Shown here: positions 53,119 through 62,582 of the stretch, in pieces
Layout: the number at the start of each line of letters is the position of its first letter
Numbering within the stretch: the first letter of the stretch is position 1
DNA from: DATARN01 sp963851105
Lineage (GTDB): Bacteria > Actinomycetota > Acidimicrobiia > Acidimicrobiales > Palsa-688
Direction: 5' to 3'
Assembly (NCBI GenBank): GCA_963851105.1
Contig: CAWKNP010000002.1
Coordinates: 496,001-560,000, forward strand
Length of the DNA stretch: 64,000 bases
The notes under the pieces: generated by a model
Told to the model about the DNA's origin: nothing
The model's database searches: none
Seen by the model: the letters and a program-made list of their open reading frames with translations, nothing else
Made by a program: the position numbers and the translations under genes

Positions 53119-54951
53119 TCAGCGGGCGTCGGTCATGATGTTGGCCAGGTTGGGGACGCCAAATCCGCTGACGTAGTCCCAGCCCGGAAGCGCGGCATAA
53201 ATTCCGTTGACGCCGACGGTGATGTCGACGAAGTCACGTGACCGGGTGGAAGCCATTTTTCCCAGCCGGTACAGCGTCTCATTGGCAAACCCGTAGCCGG
53301 CGCCGCCCGCGCTCTGGTTGACCCGGGCCCACATCCCGGCCCACAACGGTGACGACAGGCTGGTGCCACCGCCCTGGCTGGCCTTCCCGCCGGCCACGAT
53401 GGAATAGCCGTTGGTGAGAGCGTCACCCGACTGCGCGGCGACGTCGGGGACGCCCCGGCACGGCTTTGCGAGGTTGGTGAGCTTGCCGTCGGGGGTGGCC
53501 ACGCAGGGGAGGAACAGGCCCGACGTTCCCTTCTGGTAGGCGGGGGCGTCGATCAGGAGGCTGTCGCCGCCACCGGTGAAGGTCCACGCATATTCGGCGA
53601 AGCGGGTAGCCGGTGTGGTGTTGTTGGTGTAAAGCACGGTGCCGCCGACCGCTACCGAATATTGGCTACTGGCGGGATAGGAGGTGAGCGGCACGATCTG
53701 GTTCAGCAGCCCGTTGCCTGCCCCGATGCCGGGGAGGACGACGACCGGGCACGACGATCCGGTGTCGCCGGTCGCGGAGAACAGCGTGCGCCCTTCCATG
53801 GCTGCTTGGCGCAGCGTTTGCTCTGCCACCGGTTGAAGCCTGTTGCCCAGCGCCAACCCGACGGTGGCCTTCGGGTTCTGGCTGATGTCGCCCGGCAACC
53901 GCAGGAAAATCGGGTCGAGCGGGGTGCGCTCGCACTCGCCGAACGATGCGTTGGCCTGGGCAGGGCCGGCGGGATCGTTGGCCCAGGTGGTGAACAGATT
54001 TTCGACGGTGGCGTCGACCAGGTTCGCGCCGAAATAGAGCGTCAGGCCGCTGGTGTCAGGCGCCATGCCGCTTGACGCCTGGGTGTCTATATCCCACTCG
54101 GTAGCGCCCGAGGTGTCGGTGAATGGCCCCGGACCGATATTGCGGACGGTGGTGGTCACCGCCGGAAGGTGGTGCTGCTGCTCGAACAAGGCCAGGTCCG
54201 AGATCGCGCCCGCGCTGGCGCCCGAACCGAACACCGCGATCTTCTGGCCGGCGCCCCGGTAGGCGTCGGGTTGTTGATAGACCGACCACAAGGCCTGGGG
54301 CGTGGTGGCGAAGAGGTTGGGGAGGCCGGGCAGAACGAGTCCCCCGAGGCCCCCCAGCAGCTCGGTGGGATGGGCCGGGGTCGAGAAACGTTGGAAGGTG
54401 TTGAGGCCGACGACCGACAGGATAGGAAGCCCGCGGGGCACCGCGGGCGCAACGGTGTTGGCCAGGAACGGGGTCGTGCCTGCCTGAAACTGACGAATGG
54501 TGGTGGCGAAGGCCCGCTGCACCTGGTCCACATTTCCGCTGGCGAGCAGGTAGTCGCTGGAACCCGACGAGGTGTCAACGGTCAGGCCGGCGCCCTGGAG
54601 CCACTGGACGGCCTTGGTGACGGTGGCGCTCGCCACCGCGAAACGGGCGTTGAAGTTCTCCGGCGTGAGGAACTTCCGGTAGCCGGCGCCGCCCGGCTGG
54701 TACATCTCCCGGTACAGCGCCTGCTCGCCAGCCGGGTCAGGGCGCGCCAGCGACACGCCGACCACCATCGGGCTGCTCGGGTCGGCGGCGGTGCTGGGCA
54801 GCAGGTCGAGGCCCGCCAGGAGGTTGAAGGCCAGCTGGCGCGACGCCGGTTGCGCCCGGGCGGCGGCGGGCATAAACCCTGACGCCACCATGGCGACTGC
54901 GGCGCCCGCGGTGAAGAGCCGAACGGGCCGGGTGCCACTGCGACGGCTCAT
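53119..54951 (-). CDS. Secreted sedolisin-family (S53) protease
   Basis: A 610-residue acid serine-carboxyl protease. It has a signal peptide (residues 1-33, with AARAQP at the likely cleavage site), an activation prodomain (about 38-205, including the QRAFATTIRQF region) and the catalytic domain. The triad is Glu285 and Asp289 (ATEWDID) plus Ser531 in GGGTSLSSP; Asp396 in ATGDTGSS builds the oxyanion hole. The C-terminal DFVDIT and GWDYVSGFG strands bind calcium in family members. Such enzymes work at low pH outside the cell. AAAGGGG lies 8 bases before the ATG. Confidence 0.92.
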   Translation of the reverse strand: MSRRSGTRPVRLFTAGAAVAMVASGFMPAAARAQPASRQLAFNLLAGLDLLPSTAADPSSPMVVGVSLARPDPAGEQALYREMYQPGGAGYRKFLTPENFNARFAVASATVTKAVQWLQGAGLTVDTSSGSSDYLLASGNVDQVQRAFATTIRQFQAGTTPFLANTVAPAVPRGLPILSVVGLNTFQRFSTPAHPTELLGGLGGLVLPGLPNLFATTPQALWSVYQQPDAYRGAGQKIAVFGSGASAGAISDLALFEQQHHLPAVTTTVRNIGPGPFTDTSGATEWDIDTQASSGMAPDTSGLTLYFGANLVDATVENLFTTWANDPAGPAQANASFGECERTPLDPIFLRLPGDISQNPKATVGLALGNRLQPVAEQTLRQAAMEGRTLFSATGDTGSSCPVVVLPGIGAGNGLLNQIVPLTSYPASSQYSVAVGGTVLYTNNTTPATRFAEYAWTFTGGGDSLLIDAPAYQKGTSGLFLPCVATPDGKLTNLAKPCRGVPDVAAQSGDALTNGYSIVAGGKASQGGGTSLSSPLWAGMWARVNQSAGGAGYGFANETLYRLGKMASTRSRDFVDITVGVNGIYAALPGWDYVSGFGVPNLANIMTDAR

Positions 54952-55109
54952 GCCAAACCCCTTTGCTCGGACCAGCCTGCCGGAGGGTAACGCTACGCGC
55001 CGCGACCACCTTCGGCCCGTTTGTCCGCTAACGCCGGCGCCCGGTGGTCCGATTGGCTGAACGCGTGGTGGAGGTGCCTTTTGTTGCGACCGCTCGGCCA
55101 GAATGAAGT

Positions 55110-56132
55110 GTGATGTCGCCGCCGCGTGTCGTCTACCGCCAATTCGTCCGTGACAGCCGGCGGTGGGACGGCTTCGAGTTCCGCCCCGACGACATCGTGA
55201 TCAGTACCCCGACAAAATGCGGGACGACGTGGACACAGATGATCTGCGCGCTGCTGATTTTCCAATCGCCCACCTTGGATCGGCCCCTCGATCGCATCTC
55301 GCCGTGGTTGGACATGTTGACCCGGCCCCTCGACGACGTGGCGGGCGACCTCGGGGCGCAGACGCACCGCCGCTTCATCAAGACGCACACGCCACTGGAC
55401 GGCTTGCCGTACGACGAGCGGGTCACCTACATCTGCGTCGGTCGCGACCCACGCGACGTCGCCGTGTCCTGGGACAACCATCGCAGCAATCAGGACCGAG
55501 GCGCCATGTTGCGGGCCCGGTCGCTCGTGCTGGGCGCCGGCGACGGGCCGGCGTGCCCCGAGCCCGTGGCGAGGCCCGAGAGTCCGTACGACCGGTTCTG
55601 GGCCTGGGTCGACGACCCGACGCCACCTGCCCAGGCGGCATGCACGCTGCGCCTGACGATGCATCACCTGCAAACGTTCTGGGCGGTCCGGGACCGACCC
55701 AACATCGTGATGCTCCACTACTCCGACCTGATCGCCGATCTCGATGGCCAGATGCGCCGCCTGGCGGAGCGTCTGGGCATCGCCGTGGTCGAGGAACGTT
55801 GGGCCTCACTGGTCGCCGCCGCCTCCCTCTCGCAGATGCGCGCCCGCGCCGACGACCTGGCCCCGAACGCGACGGAGGGCATCTGGCGTCACAACCAGAG
55901 CTTCTTTCGCCAGGCGACCATGGGCGAGTGGCGCGACCTGCTCGACCGCGACGACCTGCGCCGCTACCGCCGGCGGGTGGATGCGCTCACCGGCGCCGAT
56001 TGCTCGGGTTGGGCCCACCGTGACCCAAGCTGGGCACCGCGAACGCGACATTGCCCGGTAGTGGTCAGGAGCCGTCGTGCTCGGCCAGCTTCCGGAAGGC
56101 GTCGGGGACACGATTCTCCGGTGAGAAAATGA
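55110..56132 (+). CDS. PAPS-dependent sulfotransferase family protein
   Basis: A 340-residue sulfotransferase. The 5'-phosphosulfate loop is TPTKCGTTWTQM near residue 34 and the 3'-phosphate site GRDPRDVAVSWDNH near 111, both standard for the cytosolic sulfotransferase fold. The last part after about 300 is Arg-rich and overlaps the end of the convergent dinB gene by 68 bases; a shorter protein ending is possible. No adenylylsulfate kinase is nearby. The acceptor molecule is unknown. Confidence 0.85.
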   Translation: MMSPPRVVYRQFVRDSRRWDGFEFRPDDIVISTPTKCGTTWTQMICALLIFQSPTLDRPLDRISPWLDMLTRPLDDVAGDLGAQTHRRFIKTHTPLDGLPYDERVTYICVGRDPRDVAVSWDNHRSNQDRGAMLRARSLVLGAGDGPACPEPVARPESPYDRFWAWVDDPTPPAQAACTLRLTMHHLQTFWAVRDRPNIVMLHYSDLIADLDGQMRRLAERLGIAVVEERWASLVAAASLSQMRARADDLAPNATEGIWRHNQSFFRQATMGEWRDLLDRDDLRRYRRRVDALTGADCSGWAHRDPSWAPRTRHCPVVVRSRRARPASGRRRGHDSPVRK

Positions 56133-57318
56133 CCGTGGCGTAACCCACGGCGTCACGGCCGAACCGGGAGCGGATCGTGTCGACCGACTGATCGACCGCT
56201 CGGCGGGCGGCCCCGATGGCACCGCCGGGGCGGCGGGCGTCGGGGAGATCGAAAGGTAGCTCGAGTTGCAGCGCCGGCTGATCGACCAGCTTGGACACCG
56301 AGACCGCCAGCAGCGTGATCTCGTCTTCTTCGGGGTGCTCCGCCACCGCCGCGCCCGCGAGTTCGCTGGCCAGCTCTGTCAGGGTCAAGGTGGTGGCGAT
56401 GGGGGCGGCCAAGGTCAGGGAACGGGTGATCGAGCGCAGGCCGGTGAACCGCACCCGCACGGTCACCGTGTGCCCGGCCCTACCCGCGGCCCGCAATCGG
56501 GTCGCCACCCGGTCGGCGAGGTAGGCCAGCGTGGTTCGAAGCAGGCGGGGTGTGGCGGCCCGGCGACCGAGGGCGGCTTGGGCGCCCATGGATGACGCCC
56601 GGCGCGTCGCCTCGATCGGCCGGGGGTCGGAGTTGACCGCCAGCGAAGCGAGCTTGCCCCCGGCGGCGGTGCCGATCAGGTGCTGGAGGATCCCTGTCGG
56701 CGTGGCCGCCAGTTCGCCGATCGTCGCGATGCCGGTGGCTGCCAGCCTGGCGCGGGTGACCGTCCCGACGCCCCACATCAGCTGGACCGGAAGGCGATGG
56801 AGGAATTCCAGCTCCCGGTCGGGCTCCACCACGATCACACCGTCGGGCTTGGCGACCTGGGAGGCGATCTTGGCGAGATGCTTTGTCCGTGCCACCCCAA
56901 CTGACACCGCGAGCCCGGTCTCGTCGCGTACTCGCCGGCGAATGGTGGCGGCCATCGTCGCGGGAGGGCCGAACAGGTGGACCGATCCCGTCACGTCGAG
57001 GAAGGCTTCGTCGATCGAGATGCGCTCGACCAGTGGTGTGAAATCGCGGCACACGTCGATGACCTGATCGCCGAGGCGCTGATATTCCTCGAAATGGCCG
57101 TCGACGAAAAGGAGGCGCGGGCACAGCTTCTGAGCCCGCCAGCCCGGCATGCCGGCAGTGACACCGAACGCCTTGGCCTCATACGAGGCGGCGAGGACCA
57201 CACCGGGGCCGACGGCGACCGGCCGGCCCCGCAAGGTGGGATCAAGGAGCTGCTCGACCGACGCGTAGAAGGCGTCGAGGTCGGCATGCAAGATGGTGGC
57301 CCGTCCGGTCGGTGCCAT
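56065..57318 (-). CDS. dinB: DNA polymerase IV (Y family, DinB)
   Basis: A 417-residue translesion polymerase. Palm motifs are LHADLDAFYASVEQ with the metal-binding Asp and ERISIDEAFLDVTG with the catalytic SIDEA; the finger ASYEAKAFGV and the thumb and little-finger regions follow to the usual length. It copies past damaged bases at the cost of errors. The ATG at 57318 is chosen because a minus-strand TACTCT ends 7 bases upstream and the LexA palindrome abuts it. The end overlaps the convergent sulfotransferase. A separate frame upstream is open but not coding. Confidence 0.93.
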   Translation of the reverse strand: MAPTGRATILHADLDAFYASVEQLLDPTLRGRPVAVGPGVVLAASYEAKAFGVTAGMPGWRAQKLCPRLLFVDGHFEEYQRLGDQVIDVCRDFTPLVERISIDEAFLDVTGSVHLFGPPATMAATIRRRVRDETGLAVSVGVARTKHLAKIASQVAKPDGVIVVEPDRELEFLHRLPVQLMWGVGTVTRARLAATGIATIGELAATPTGILQHLIGTAAGGKLASLAVNSDPRPIEATRRASSMGAQAALGRRAATPRLLRTTLAYLADRVATRLRAAGRAGHTVTVRVRFTGLRSITRSLTLAAPIATTLTLTELASELAGAAVAEHPEEDEITLLAVSVSKLVDQPALQLELPFDLPDARRPGGAIGAARRAVDQSVDTIRSRFGRDAVGYATVIFSPENRVPDAFRKLAEHDGS

Positions 57319-57325
57319 CGGAACC

Positions 57326-57348
57326 AGAGTACTCGAACAGGTGTTCGA
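57326..57348 (-). promoter_or_regulatory. LexA (SOS) box and -10 of dinB
   Basis: TCGAACAGGTGTTCGA at 57333-57348 is a perfect actinobacterial SOS box (TCGAAC-N4-GTTCGA). The -10 TACTCT (57331-57326 on the minus strand) directly follows it and ends 7 bases before the dinB ATG. LexA bound here would block the -35/-10 region. Confidence 0.85.
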
Positions 57349-57404
57349 TAGTGGGAAAAAAAGGGGGAGTTGTTCAGACCTGGCGACGGGCCGCCCCAGC
57401 CTCG

Positions 57405-58004
57405 TCAGTCGGTCTTCTTGGCTGGTGGGAGAAATGCCTCGTGCGTCTGGATCGCGAGCACGGCGCGCTGGGTGGCACTCGGTGGACCGGCACCACCGCT
57501 CTCCACGTCTGATCCCGCCTCGAGGGCGGTGGCCGCGGCGCGCACCGCTTCGTAAAGGTCGCGGTCGGCTTGGGTCGGGAAGCCGAATCGCCAGCGCCGC
57601 GCCTGGTGCGCGATCAGGACCTTGTCGTCGTCGGCGATTTCCACGCCAGTGGCAGGAAAGACCCGGCAGTCGTAGGTGCGACACGTCCTCGGGCGGTGCT
57701 GGTAGATCGAGCACTGGTTGTCGATCAACATCGGGCAATGCCCGCGTTCGTCGTAACCGAGGACGACGTGACCTGCGGGTAGCCGAGGGGCGGGAAACAA
57801 CAGCTCCCGGCTGATGTGTGCCAGCGTGTCGGTCTCGTCGGGGCCGATGTGGACGAACTGCGACGAGGTGCAGCAGGCGGTGCAGCCCTGGCACGGCACC
57901 GTGGTGCCACCTTCACCTCGCAGTGCCGCCTGGATCTCGACCATCCAGGCCGAGAACTCGCCGGCGGCCAACTCGCTGTCATCATCCGGGTTGCCGTCGT
58001 TCAT
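57405..58004 (-). CDS. YkgJ-like Fe/Zn-cluster cysteine protein
   Basis: A 199-residue protein of the CxxCxxCC (YkgJ) group. CQGCTACCTSSQFV gives the first four Cys, and DNQCSIYQHRPRTCRTYDCRVF the later Cys set, together a metal site. Members are thought to bind zinc or an iron-sulfur cluster; the function is not known. GTG 58007 directly before the ATG at 58004 is an alternative start. It is next to dinB on the same strand, 86 bases away, but does not share the SOS box. Confidence 0.8.
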   Translation of the reverse strand: MNDGNPDDDSELAAGEFSAWMVEIQAALRGEGGTTVPCQGCTACCTSSQFVHIGPDETDTLAHISRELLFPAPRLPAGHVVLGYDERGHCPMLIDNQCSIYQHRPRTCRTYDCRVFPATGVEIADDDKVLIAHQARRWRFGFPTQADRDLYEAVRAAATALEAGSDVESGGAGPPSATQRAVLAIQTHEAFLPPAKKTD

Positions 58005-58156
58005 CACCGCCCCATTCTGCGGCCAAACGCGGGCGGGCGACGGTGACCTTTCGGGCCCCCCTTTGCCTCCCGGCTACCGGCGAGGGTGGGCGCATCCGAG
58101 TCTCATGCTGAAAAGTGGCGTAATGACGTCGTTTAGCAGCACTTTGGGATCGAGCC

Positions 58157-58492
58157 CTACGGTTCGGTGACCGTCCAGCCCCGTCGCCGGAGCTCGGTCG
58201 CCAGCTGGTCGGCGGGAACGTCTCGCATCAACCGCTCATAGGCCCAGATGCCAGAGGGGGCGGCCGCGGGCGGCGTGTTCTCGCCGCCCGCCTCATCGGC
58301 CGCGTGCTGCAGTTGCTCGATGAATGCCGCCGCTTCGTCGCGGGTGAACTTGCCGCCCGCCTGCCGCTGATTGAACCCCATCGGGCCCCGGGCATCACGG
58401 AAGTCGCGGTGGCCGGCGGCGTTCAACAGCCGCAGGAGCTCCTGCAGCTGGCGGGCCGGCGCCGGTGAACCTGACTGTTGCCCGAATGCCAT
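58157..58492 (-). CDS. Small hypothetical protein
   Basis: A 111-residue protein with a helical middle (PARQLQELLRLLNAAGHRDF, FTRDEAAAFIEQLQHAADEA) and a C-terminal ADQLATELRRRGWTVTEP that looks like a folded hairpin. MGFNQRQAGGKFTRDEA hints at a small histone-like or DUF-type domain, not identified. The long frame upstream of 58492 is not coding. Confidence 0.5.
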   Translation of the reverse strand: MAFGQQSGSPAPARQLQELLRLLNAAGHRDFRDARGPMGFNQRQAGGKFTRDEAAAFIEQLQHAADEAGGENTPPAAAPSGIWAYERLMRDVPADQLATELRRRGWTVTEP

Positions 58493-58609
58493 ATCGGCAG
58501 TCTCCCCGATACCAGCCTGTCCCCGTCGACATCCGGCGGTGAAGGCGAGACACCGCCGCCGGGGCAACGAGCCCGGTGAAAATGATCGATCGGGCGGATA
58601 CCGTCTTGG

Positions 58610-59476
58610 GTGATGGGGCGCCAGGTGCAACTGCTCGAGCTCCTCGTCGGGATCGAAGGTCTCGCGCTGCTGCGCCACCTCGTCGACGGGACCGACGCCG
58701 ATGCCGCCCAGCGCATGGCGGAGGTGCGGCGGCTGCTGAACTACGCGGATCTGGAGACGAGTGAGTACACCAGCGAATCCGATGCCCGCAGCGGGTACGC
58801 CGCCTGGTCGCGGAACTACGACGAGCCCGGCAACCCGGTCATTGCCCTGGAAGAGCCCATCGTGTGGTCCCTCATTGCCGGCGTCGCCCCCGGTCGGGCC
58901 CTCGACGCGGCGTGCGGGACCGGGCGCCACGCCCGCCAACTCCTCGATCTCGGTCACGAGGTCACCGGGGTCGACCTGAGCCCCGAGATGCTGGCCGTCG
59001 CCCGGGCACGAGTCCCGGGCGCCACGTTCGTCGAGGGCGATCTGCGGGACATCCCGGGCGCCGCCGGCGAGTTCGATCTCGCCGTTTGCGGCCTCGCCCT
59101 TGCTCACGTGGTCAACCTGGGCGAAGCCGTCACCGAGCTTTCCCGTGTCCTGCGCCCGGGCGGCCGCCTCGTCGTCTCGGTCCTCCACCCGTTTCAGGCC
59201 TACCTCGGATGGCACGCGCCATTCGCCGACGAGCACGGTCATCGTCGTTATGTCCGGGAATACACCCACCGCCACGGCGACTACCTGGCGGCGTTCGCCG
59301 CGGCCGGGCTCTCGGTGCGGTCCTGCGTCGAGCCCGAGCTCACCGCCAACGAGGTGCAGGCCAAGCGCCGGGCCTTCCGCCACATTCCCGAGGCTACGAC
59401 CGCCGCCTATGTGGGGCTGCCCGCCGTCCTCGTCTGGGACGCCGAGAAGACCGCCGCGTTACCGCGTCCGCCCTGA
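58610..59476 (+). CDS. Class I SAM-dependent methyltransferase
   Basis: A 288-residue methyltransferase with motif I ALDAACGTGRHARQL, motif II VTGVDLSPEML, and DLAVCGLALAHV in the expected place, then the VLRPGGRLVVSVLHP strand. The first 50 residues are an extra helical part. GTG 58610 or ATG 58613 could start it. It is convergent with the next methyltransferase gene, the stops only 2 bases apart. Substrate unknown. Confidence 0.85.
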   Translation: MMGRQVQLLELLVGIEGLALLRHLVDGTDADAAQRMAEVRRLLNYADLETSEYTSESDARSGYAAWSRNYDEPGNPVIALEEPIVWSLIAGVAPGRALDAACGTGRHARQLLDLGHEVTGVDLSPEMLAVARARVPGATFVEGDLRDIPGAAGEFDLAVCGLALAHVVNLGEAVTELSRVLRPGGRLVVSVLHPFQAYLGWHAPFADEHGHRRYVREYTHRHGDYLAAFAAAGLSVRSCVEPELTANEVQAKRRAFRHIPEATTAAYVGLPAVLVWDAEKTAALPRPP

Positions 59477-59478
59477 GC

Positions 59479-60324
59479 TCAAGCGAGATGAGCGGTGACC
59501 AGCCATGCCGCCCCCGGAAGACGCCAGCCGCCCGCGTTGCGGAATGGCTCGATGGCCGTCTGCACCGCCGCCACCGCGGCCTGGCGAGTCGAGTCATCGG
59601 CGGCGTTGTACGCCTCGCTGATCGGCCCGATCTCGTCGAGCATGGCGTCGATATCCTCCTCCGCGGTCACGGCGCCGATCTGGCGGCCTCCCGCCAGGCC
59701 CCGGACGGCCACGTCGGTGAAGCCGGCCCGACGAAGCAGGGCGTTCATGCGCTCGCGGTCGGCGAGGAAGAACGGACCGGGGCGGTCGGCGCCGGCGACG
59801 GCCACCTCGATCTGCAGCACGCGGGCCGATGCCGCGAGTGGGACGGACAGCCACGGGTTGTCGTGAGCCGGTCCCCACACGACCCACCCGATGCGCCCTC
59901 CGGGCCGCAGCGCCCGCCCGATGTTGGCGAACGCGGCTCCGGGTTCGGTGAAGAACATCACGCCGAACCTCGAGAAGGCGGCGTCGAAGGGCCGACCGAG
60001 GTCGGCGGTTTGGGCGTCGGCCGCCACGAAGCGGACATTGGCCAAGCCGGCGGCCGCGGCTCGGCGGGTAGCAGCGGCCGCCATGGCAGGGGAGAGGTCG
60101 ACGCCAACGACCTCGCCCGAGGGACCGACTCGGGTGGCCAACTGGACAGCCGTGGTGCCGGGACCGCAGCCGATGTCGAGGACCCGTTCGCCCGGTTGGA
60201 CGGCCAGCGCGTCCATCGTGGGGATGCCGTAGGCATCCGGGGTGGTCGGGGCGTTGGCCCGCCGCTCCCACGCCGCGGCCCGCCGGTCCCAGTACGCACG
60301 GTCGGAGAACCCAGGGCCTTTCAC
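59479..60324 (-). CDS. Class I SAM-dependent methyltransferase (UbiE-like)
   Basis: A 281-residue methyltransferase: motif I VLDIGCGPGTTAVQL, VVGVDLSPAMAAAA, FDAAFSRFGVMFF and ALRPGGRIGWVVWGP. The sequence of strands and the FFTEPGAAFANIGRAL region match Methyltransf_11/25-type enzymes annotated as UbiE-like. It is unrelated in detail to the neighbouring methyltransferase, so the pair is not a recent duplication. Substrate unknown. Confidence 0.85.
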   Translation of the reverse strand: MKGPGFSDRAYWDRRAAAWERRANAPTTPDAYGIPTMDALAVQPGERVLDIGCGPGTTAVQLATRVGPSGEVVGVDLSPAMAAAATRRAAAAGLANVRFVAADAQTADLGRPFDAAFSRFGVMFFTEPGAAFANIGRALRPGGRIGWVVWGPAHDNPWLSVPLAASARVLQIEVAVAGADRPGPFFLADRERMNALLRRAGFTDVAVRGLAGGRQIGAVTAEEDIDAMLDEIGPISEAYNAADDSTRQAAVAAVQTAIEPFRNAGGWRLPGAAWLVTAHLA

Positions 60325-60369
60325 CGGCGCATGGTACGTCGGAGGGTCCGAGCGGCTGGCCCCGTGGCG

Positions 60370-60747
60370 TCAGGGCCCGACCGGCGGCAGCGTCGTGGTG
60401 GGGCACAGGAGAGCGACGCCCGCCGCTCCTTTGAGGGCATTGAGACCAGAAGGATCGCTTTGCCGGAGCTGCGCTTCGACCGCGGGTGACACCGCGGTCG
60501 CGGGGGAACCGGTGTCAACGGCCGCCCCGCCCGCGGCGGCAGTTGCCTGCTGGTTCGCGCACAGGCCGGAGAGGCCGTTTCGGGCCACGTTGAGGGGGTT
60601 CAGATTCGACGAAGGTGACGACGCCGAGCAGGCGTGGGCGCCCATCACGGTCAGCACCATGACCACGGCGAGCGAGACCAGGCTAAGGATCATGCGGGAA
60701 CGCACAGATGCCCCATCGGCACCCGCCGGGCGGCGTTTTAGTCTCAT
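60370..60747 (-). CDS. Small membrane-anchored exported protein
   Basis: A 125-residue protein with a basic N-terminus, a hydrophobic helix at about 18-40 (MILSLVSLAVVMVLTVMGA), and an Ala/Ser/Pro-rich outside part with two Cys (HACSASSP, GLCANQQAT) and a third near the end. The Cys in MGAHACSAS might be a lipobox-like site. No family recognised. It is divergent from the two-domain GNAT gene. Confidence 0.55.
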   Translation of the reverse strand: MRLKRRPAGADGASVRSRMILSLVSLAVVMVLTVMGAHACSASSPSSNLNPLNVARNGLSGLCANQQATAAAGGAAVDTGSPATAVSPAVEAQLRQSDPSGLNALKGAAGVALLCPTTTLPPVGP

Positions 60748-60791
60748 TCGGGGAAAACCACGTGCGCCGGCCTTGCCCGCATGCGCAGGCT

Positions 60792-61760
60792 ATGGCCGTG
60801 ACCTTGTTCGACCTTCGCCCCGTTCGGCCCGAGGACATGGAGGCGATCCGGATCCTGGTCAACCGGGCCCAGCACCACGACGGCCTACCCCATGTCCTTA
60901 CCGCCGAGGAACTCGAGGAGGAGCTGGAGGCCCCCTATGTCGAACTGGCTTCGGACACCCGAGTGGCCCTCGTGGGCGATGAGGTCGCCGGCTGGGCCTG
61001 GGTGTGGAACCCGCCCGCCGAGCGACGCCAGGATCGGGCCTACCTCTTTGGCGCCGTCGATCCTGGTTATCGCGGTCGTGGGATCGGGCGGACGTTGCTC
61101 GCGTGGGCGCTGCGACGGGCCACCGAGAGGCAACGGGACCGCACCCACGCCCTGCCGAGGTACATCCGCGTGGAGGCATTCGAATCGATGGAGGCCGCTC
61201 ACCACCTTTTTTCCCGGCTGGGTTTCCTCCCCGCCCGGTGGTTCGACGAACTCATTCAGCGAGTCGACGAGCCACCCCCGGTGATCTTTCCTCCCGGTAT
61301 CGCGCTTGTTTCGTGGCCCGGTGACCGAGATGACGAGATCCGTGAGCTGCGCAATGACGCCTTCGCCGACCATTGGGGCTCGACGCCGCTCGACGCCGGC
61401 ATGTGGCACGCCGCCGTCCGGGGCCATGGTGCTCGCCCCGACCTCTCGGTGGTGGCGGTGGAGGGCGCGACCGGCGCCGTTGTGGGCCTCTGCCTCAATC
61501 ACGCCTACCCCGAGGACGATGATCTGACGGGCCGTCGCGAGGCTTGGATCGAGCACCTCGCGACGGCCAAGCCCGAACGAGGCCGCGGCCTGGCCTCGGC
61601 CATGATCGCCTGGTCGCTCGGAGCGTTCCATGCGAATGATTTCACCCACGCCGGCATCGTCGTCGATGCCGACAATCCCACCGGTGCCGCCCGCCTTTAC
61701 CGCCAACTCGGGTTCGAAACCCTCCGCCGCTCAATCACCTACGAGATCGAGGTTCGTTGA
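60792..61760 (+). CDS. Two-domain GNAT acetyltransferase
   Basis: A 322-residue protein with two GNAT folds. The first has VDPGYRGRGIGRTLLAWALRRA (acetyl-CoA loop), the second AKPERGRGLASAMIAWSLGAF, both with the R/Q-x-x-G-x-A/G pattern. Tandem-GNAT proteins of this layout include mycothiol synthase MshD, but the family is broad, so only the fold is assigned. The ATG at 60792 begins MAVTLFDLRPVRPEDMEAIR, a normal GNAT start. Confidence 0.82.
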   Translation: MAVTLFDLRPVRPEDMEAIRILVNRAQHHDGLPHVLTAEELEEELEAPYVELASDTRVALVGDEVAGWAWVWNPPAERRQDRAYLFGAVDPGYRGRGIGRTLLAWALRRATERQRDRTHALPRYIRVEAFESMEAAHHLFSRLGFLPARWFDELIQRVDEPPPVIFPPGIALVSWPGDRDDEIRELRNDAFADHWGSTPLDAGMWHAAVRGHGARPDLSVVAVEGATGAVVGLCLNHAYPEDDDLTGRREAWIEHLATAKPERGRGLASAMIAWSLGAFHANDFTHAGIVVDADNPTGAARLYRQLGFETLRRSITYEIEVR

Positions 61761-61781
61761 GGGCTATTGGCGGCCCGTCGG

Positions 61782-62582
61782 TCAGACCGTGGAGTCCCTG
61801 GCCGGCATGGCGGCGTTGGGCGCAACCAGCTTGAAAACAGCGCCCATGGGGTCAGATGCGGTGGCCAGGCGGCCATAGGGAGTGTCTTCGGCGGCCAGGA
61901 CGATCGACCCACCGAGTTCGACAATTTTGGCCAGCGCAGCGTCGGTATCGTCGACGCCGAAGTAGACAGACCACTGCGCCGGCACTCCCTCGGGCAGGAA
62001 GCCACTGGCATCCATGACTCCCGCCAGCCAGTCGTCGCCGTGAACTTGCGTGCTGTACTTGAAGTCGGGGGTGTCGCTCTCGACCTTGGTGTCCCAGCGG
62101 AACACGTTGCGGTAGAACGCGAGCGATGCCTCGTAGTCCCGGGTGTGCAGTTCGAACCAGCTCGGGGCGCCTGTTTCGGCCAGAACCCCGAACCCGTGAA
62201 AGGTGCCCGGCTGCCACATGCCGACGGCCGCGCCGCCGGGGTCGGCGATGAACGCCATCGATCCGAGGTCCCCCACGGCCATGGGTTCGACGTACGTCTG
62301 GCCGCCATTCGCGGTCGCGGCGTCAACCGTCTTCTGAGCGTCGTCGGTGGCCAGGTACACCGACCAGATGTTCGCCATCGCACCGCCGGGCTGAGCGACC
62401 ATGCACCCCGCGACGCGGGCGCCGTCTTTGTTGAAGCTGATGTAGCCGCCAAATTCCTCCACCGGATCCTCGGCTACCCACCCGAAGAGCTCGCCGTAAA
62501 AGGCCCGGCAGCGGTCGGCGTCGGAGGTCGTGATATCGACCCAGATGGGGGCCCCGACAGGGGCGGTTTCTCGGGTGGGCAT
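61782..62582 (-). CDS. Two-domain VOC (glyoxalase-like) protein
   Basis: A 266-residue protein with two vicinal-oxygen-chelate modules, each of two beta-alpha-beta-beta-beta units. IWVDITTSDADRCRAFYGELFGW starts the first and WFELHTRDYEASLAFYRNVFRW the second; both have the FADPGGAAVG / ASDPMGAVFKL endings. Actinobacterial proteins of this kind bind or modify small hydrophobic compounds and are often annotated as glyoxalase or 27 kDa antigen-like. The metal residues are not fully kept in either half, so function is unclear. Confidence 0.85.
   Translation of the reverse strand: MPTRETAPVGAPIWVDITTSDADRCRAFYGELFGWVAEDPVEEFGGYISFNKDGARVAGCMVAQPGGAMANIWSVYLATDDAQKTVDAATANGGQTYVEPMAVGDLGSMAFIADPGGAAVGMWQPGTFHGFGVLAETGAPSWFELHTRDYEASLAFYRNVFRWDTKVESDTPDFKYSTQVHGDDWLAGVMDASGFLPEGVPAQWSVYFGVDDTDAALAKIVELGGSIVLAAEDTPYGRLATASDPMGAVFKLVAPNAAMPARDSTV

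Noticed and set aside
57319..57894. Upstream part of the long minus frame that ends as dinB
   Set aside because: It crosses the SOS box and the YkgJ-like gene, has no DinB-like sequence, and the -10 box sits right before ATG 57318.
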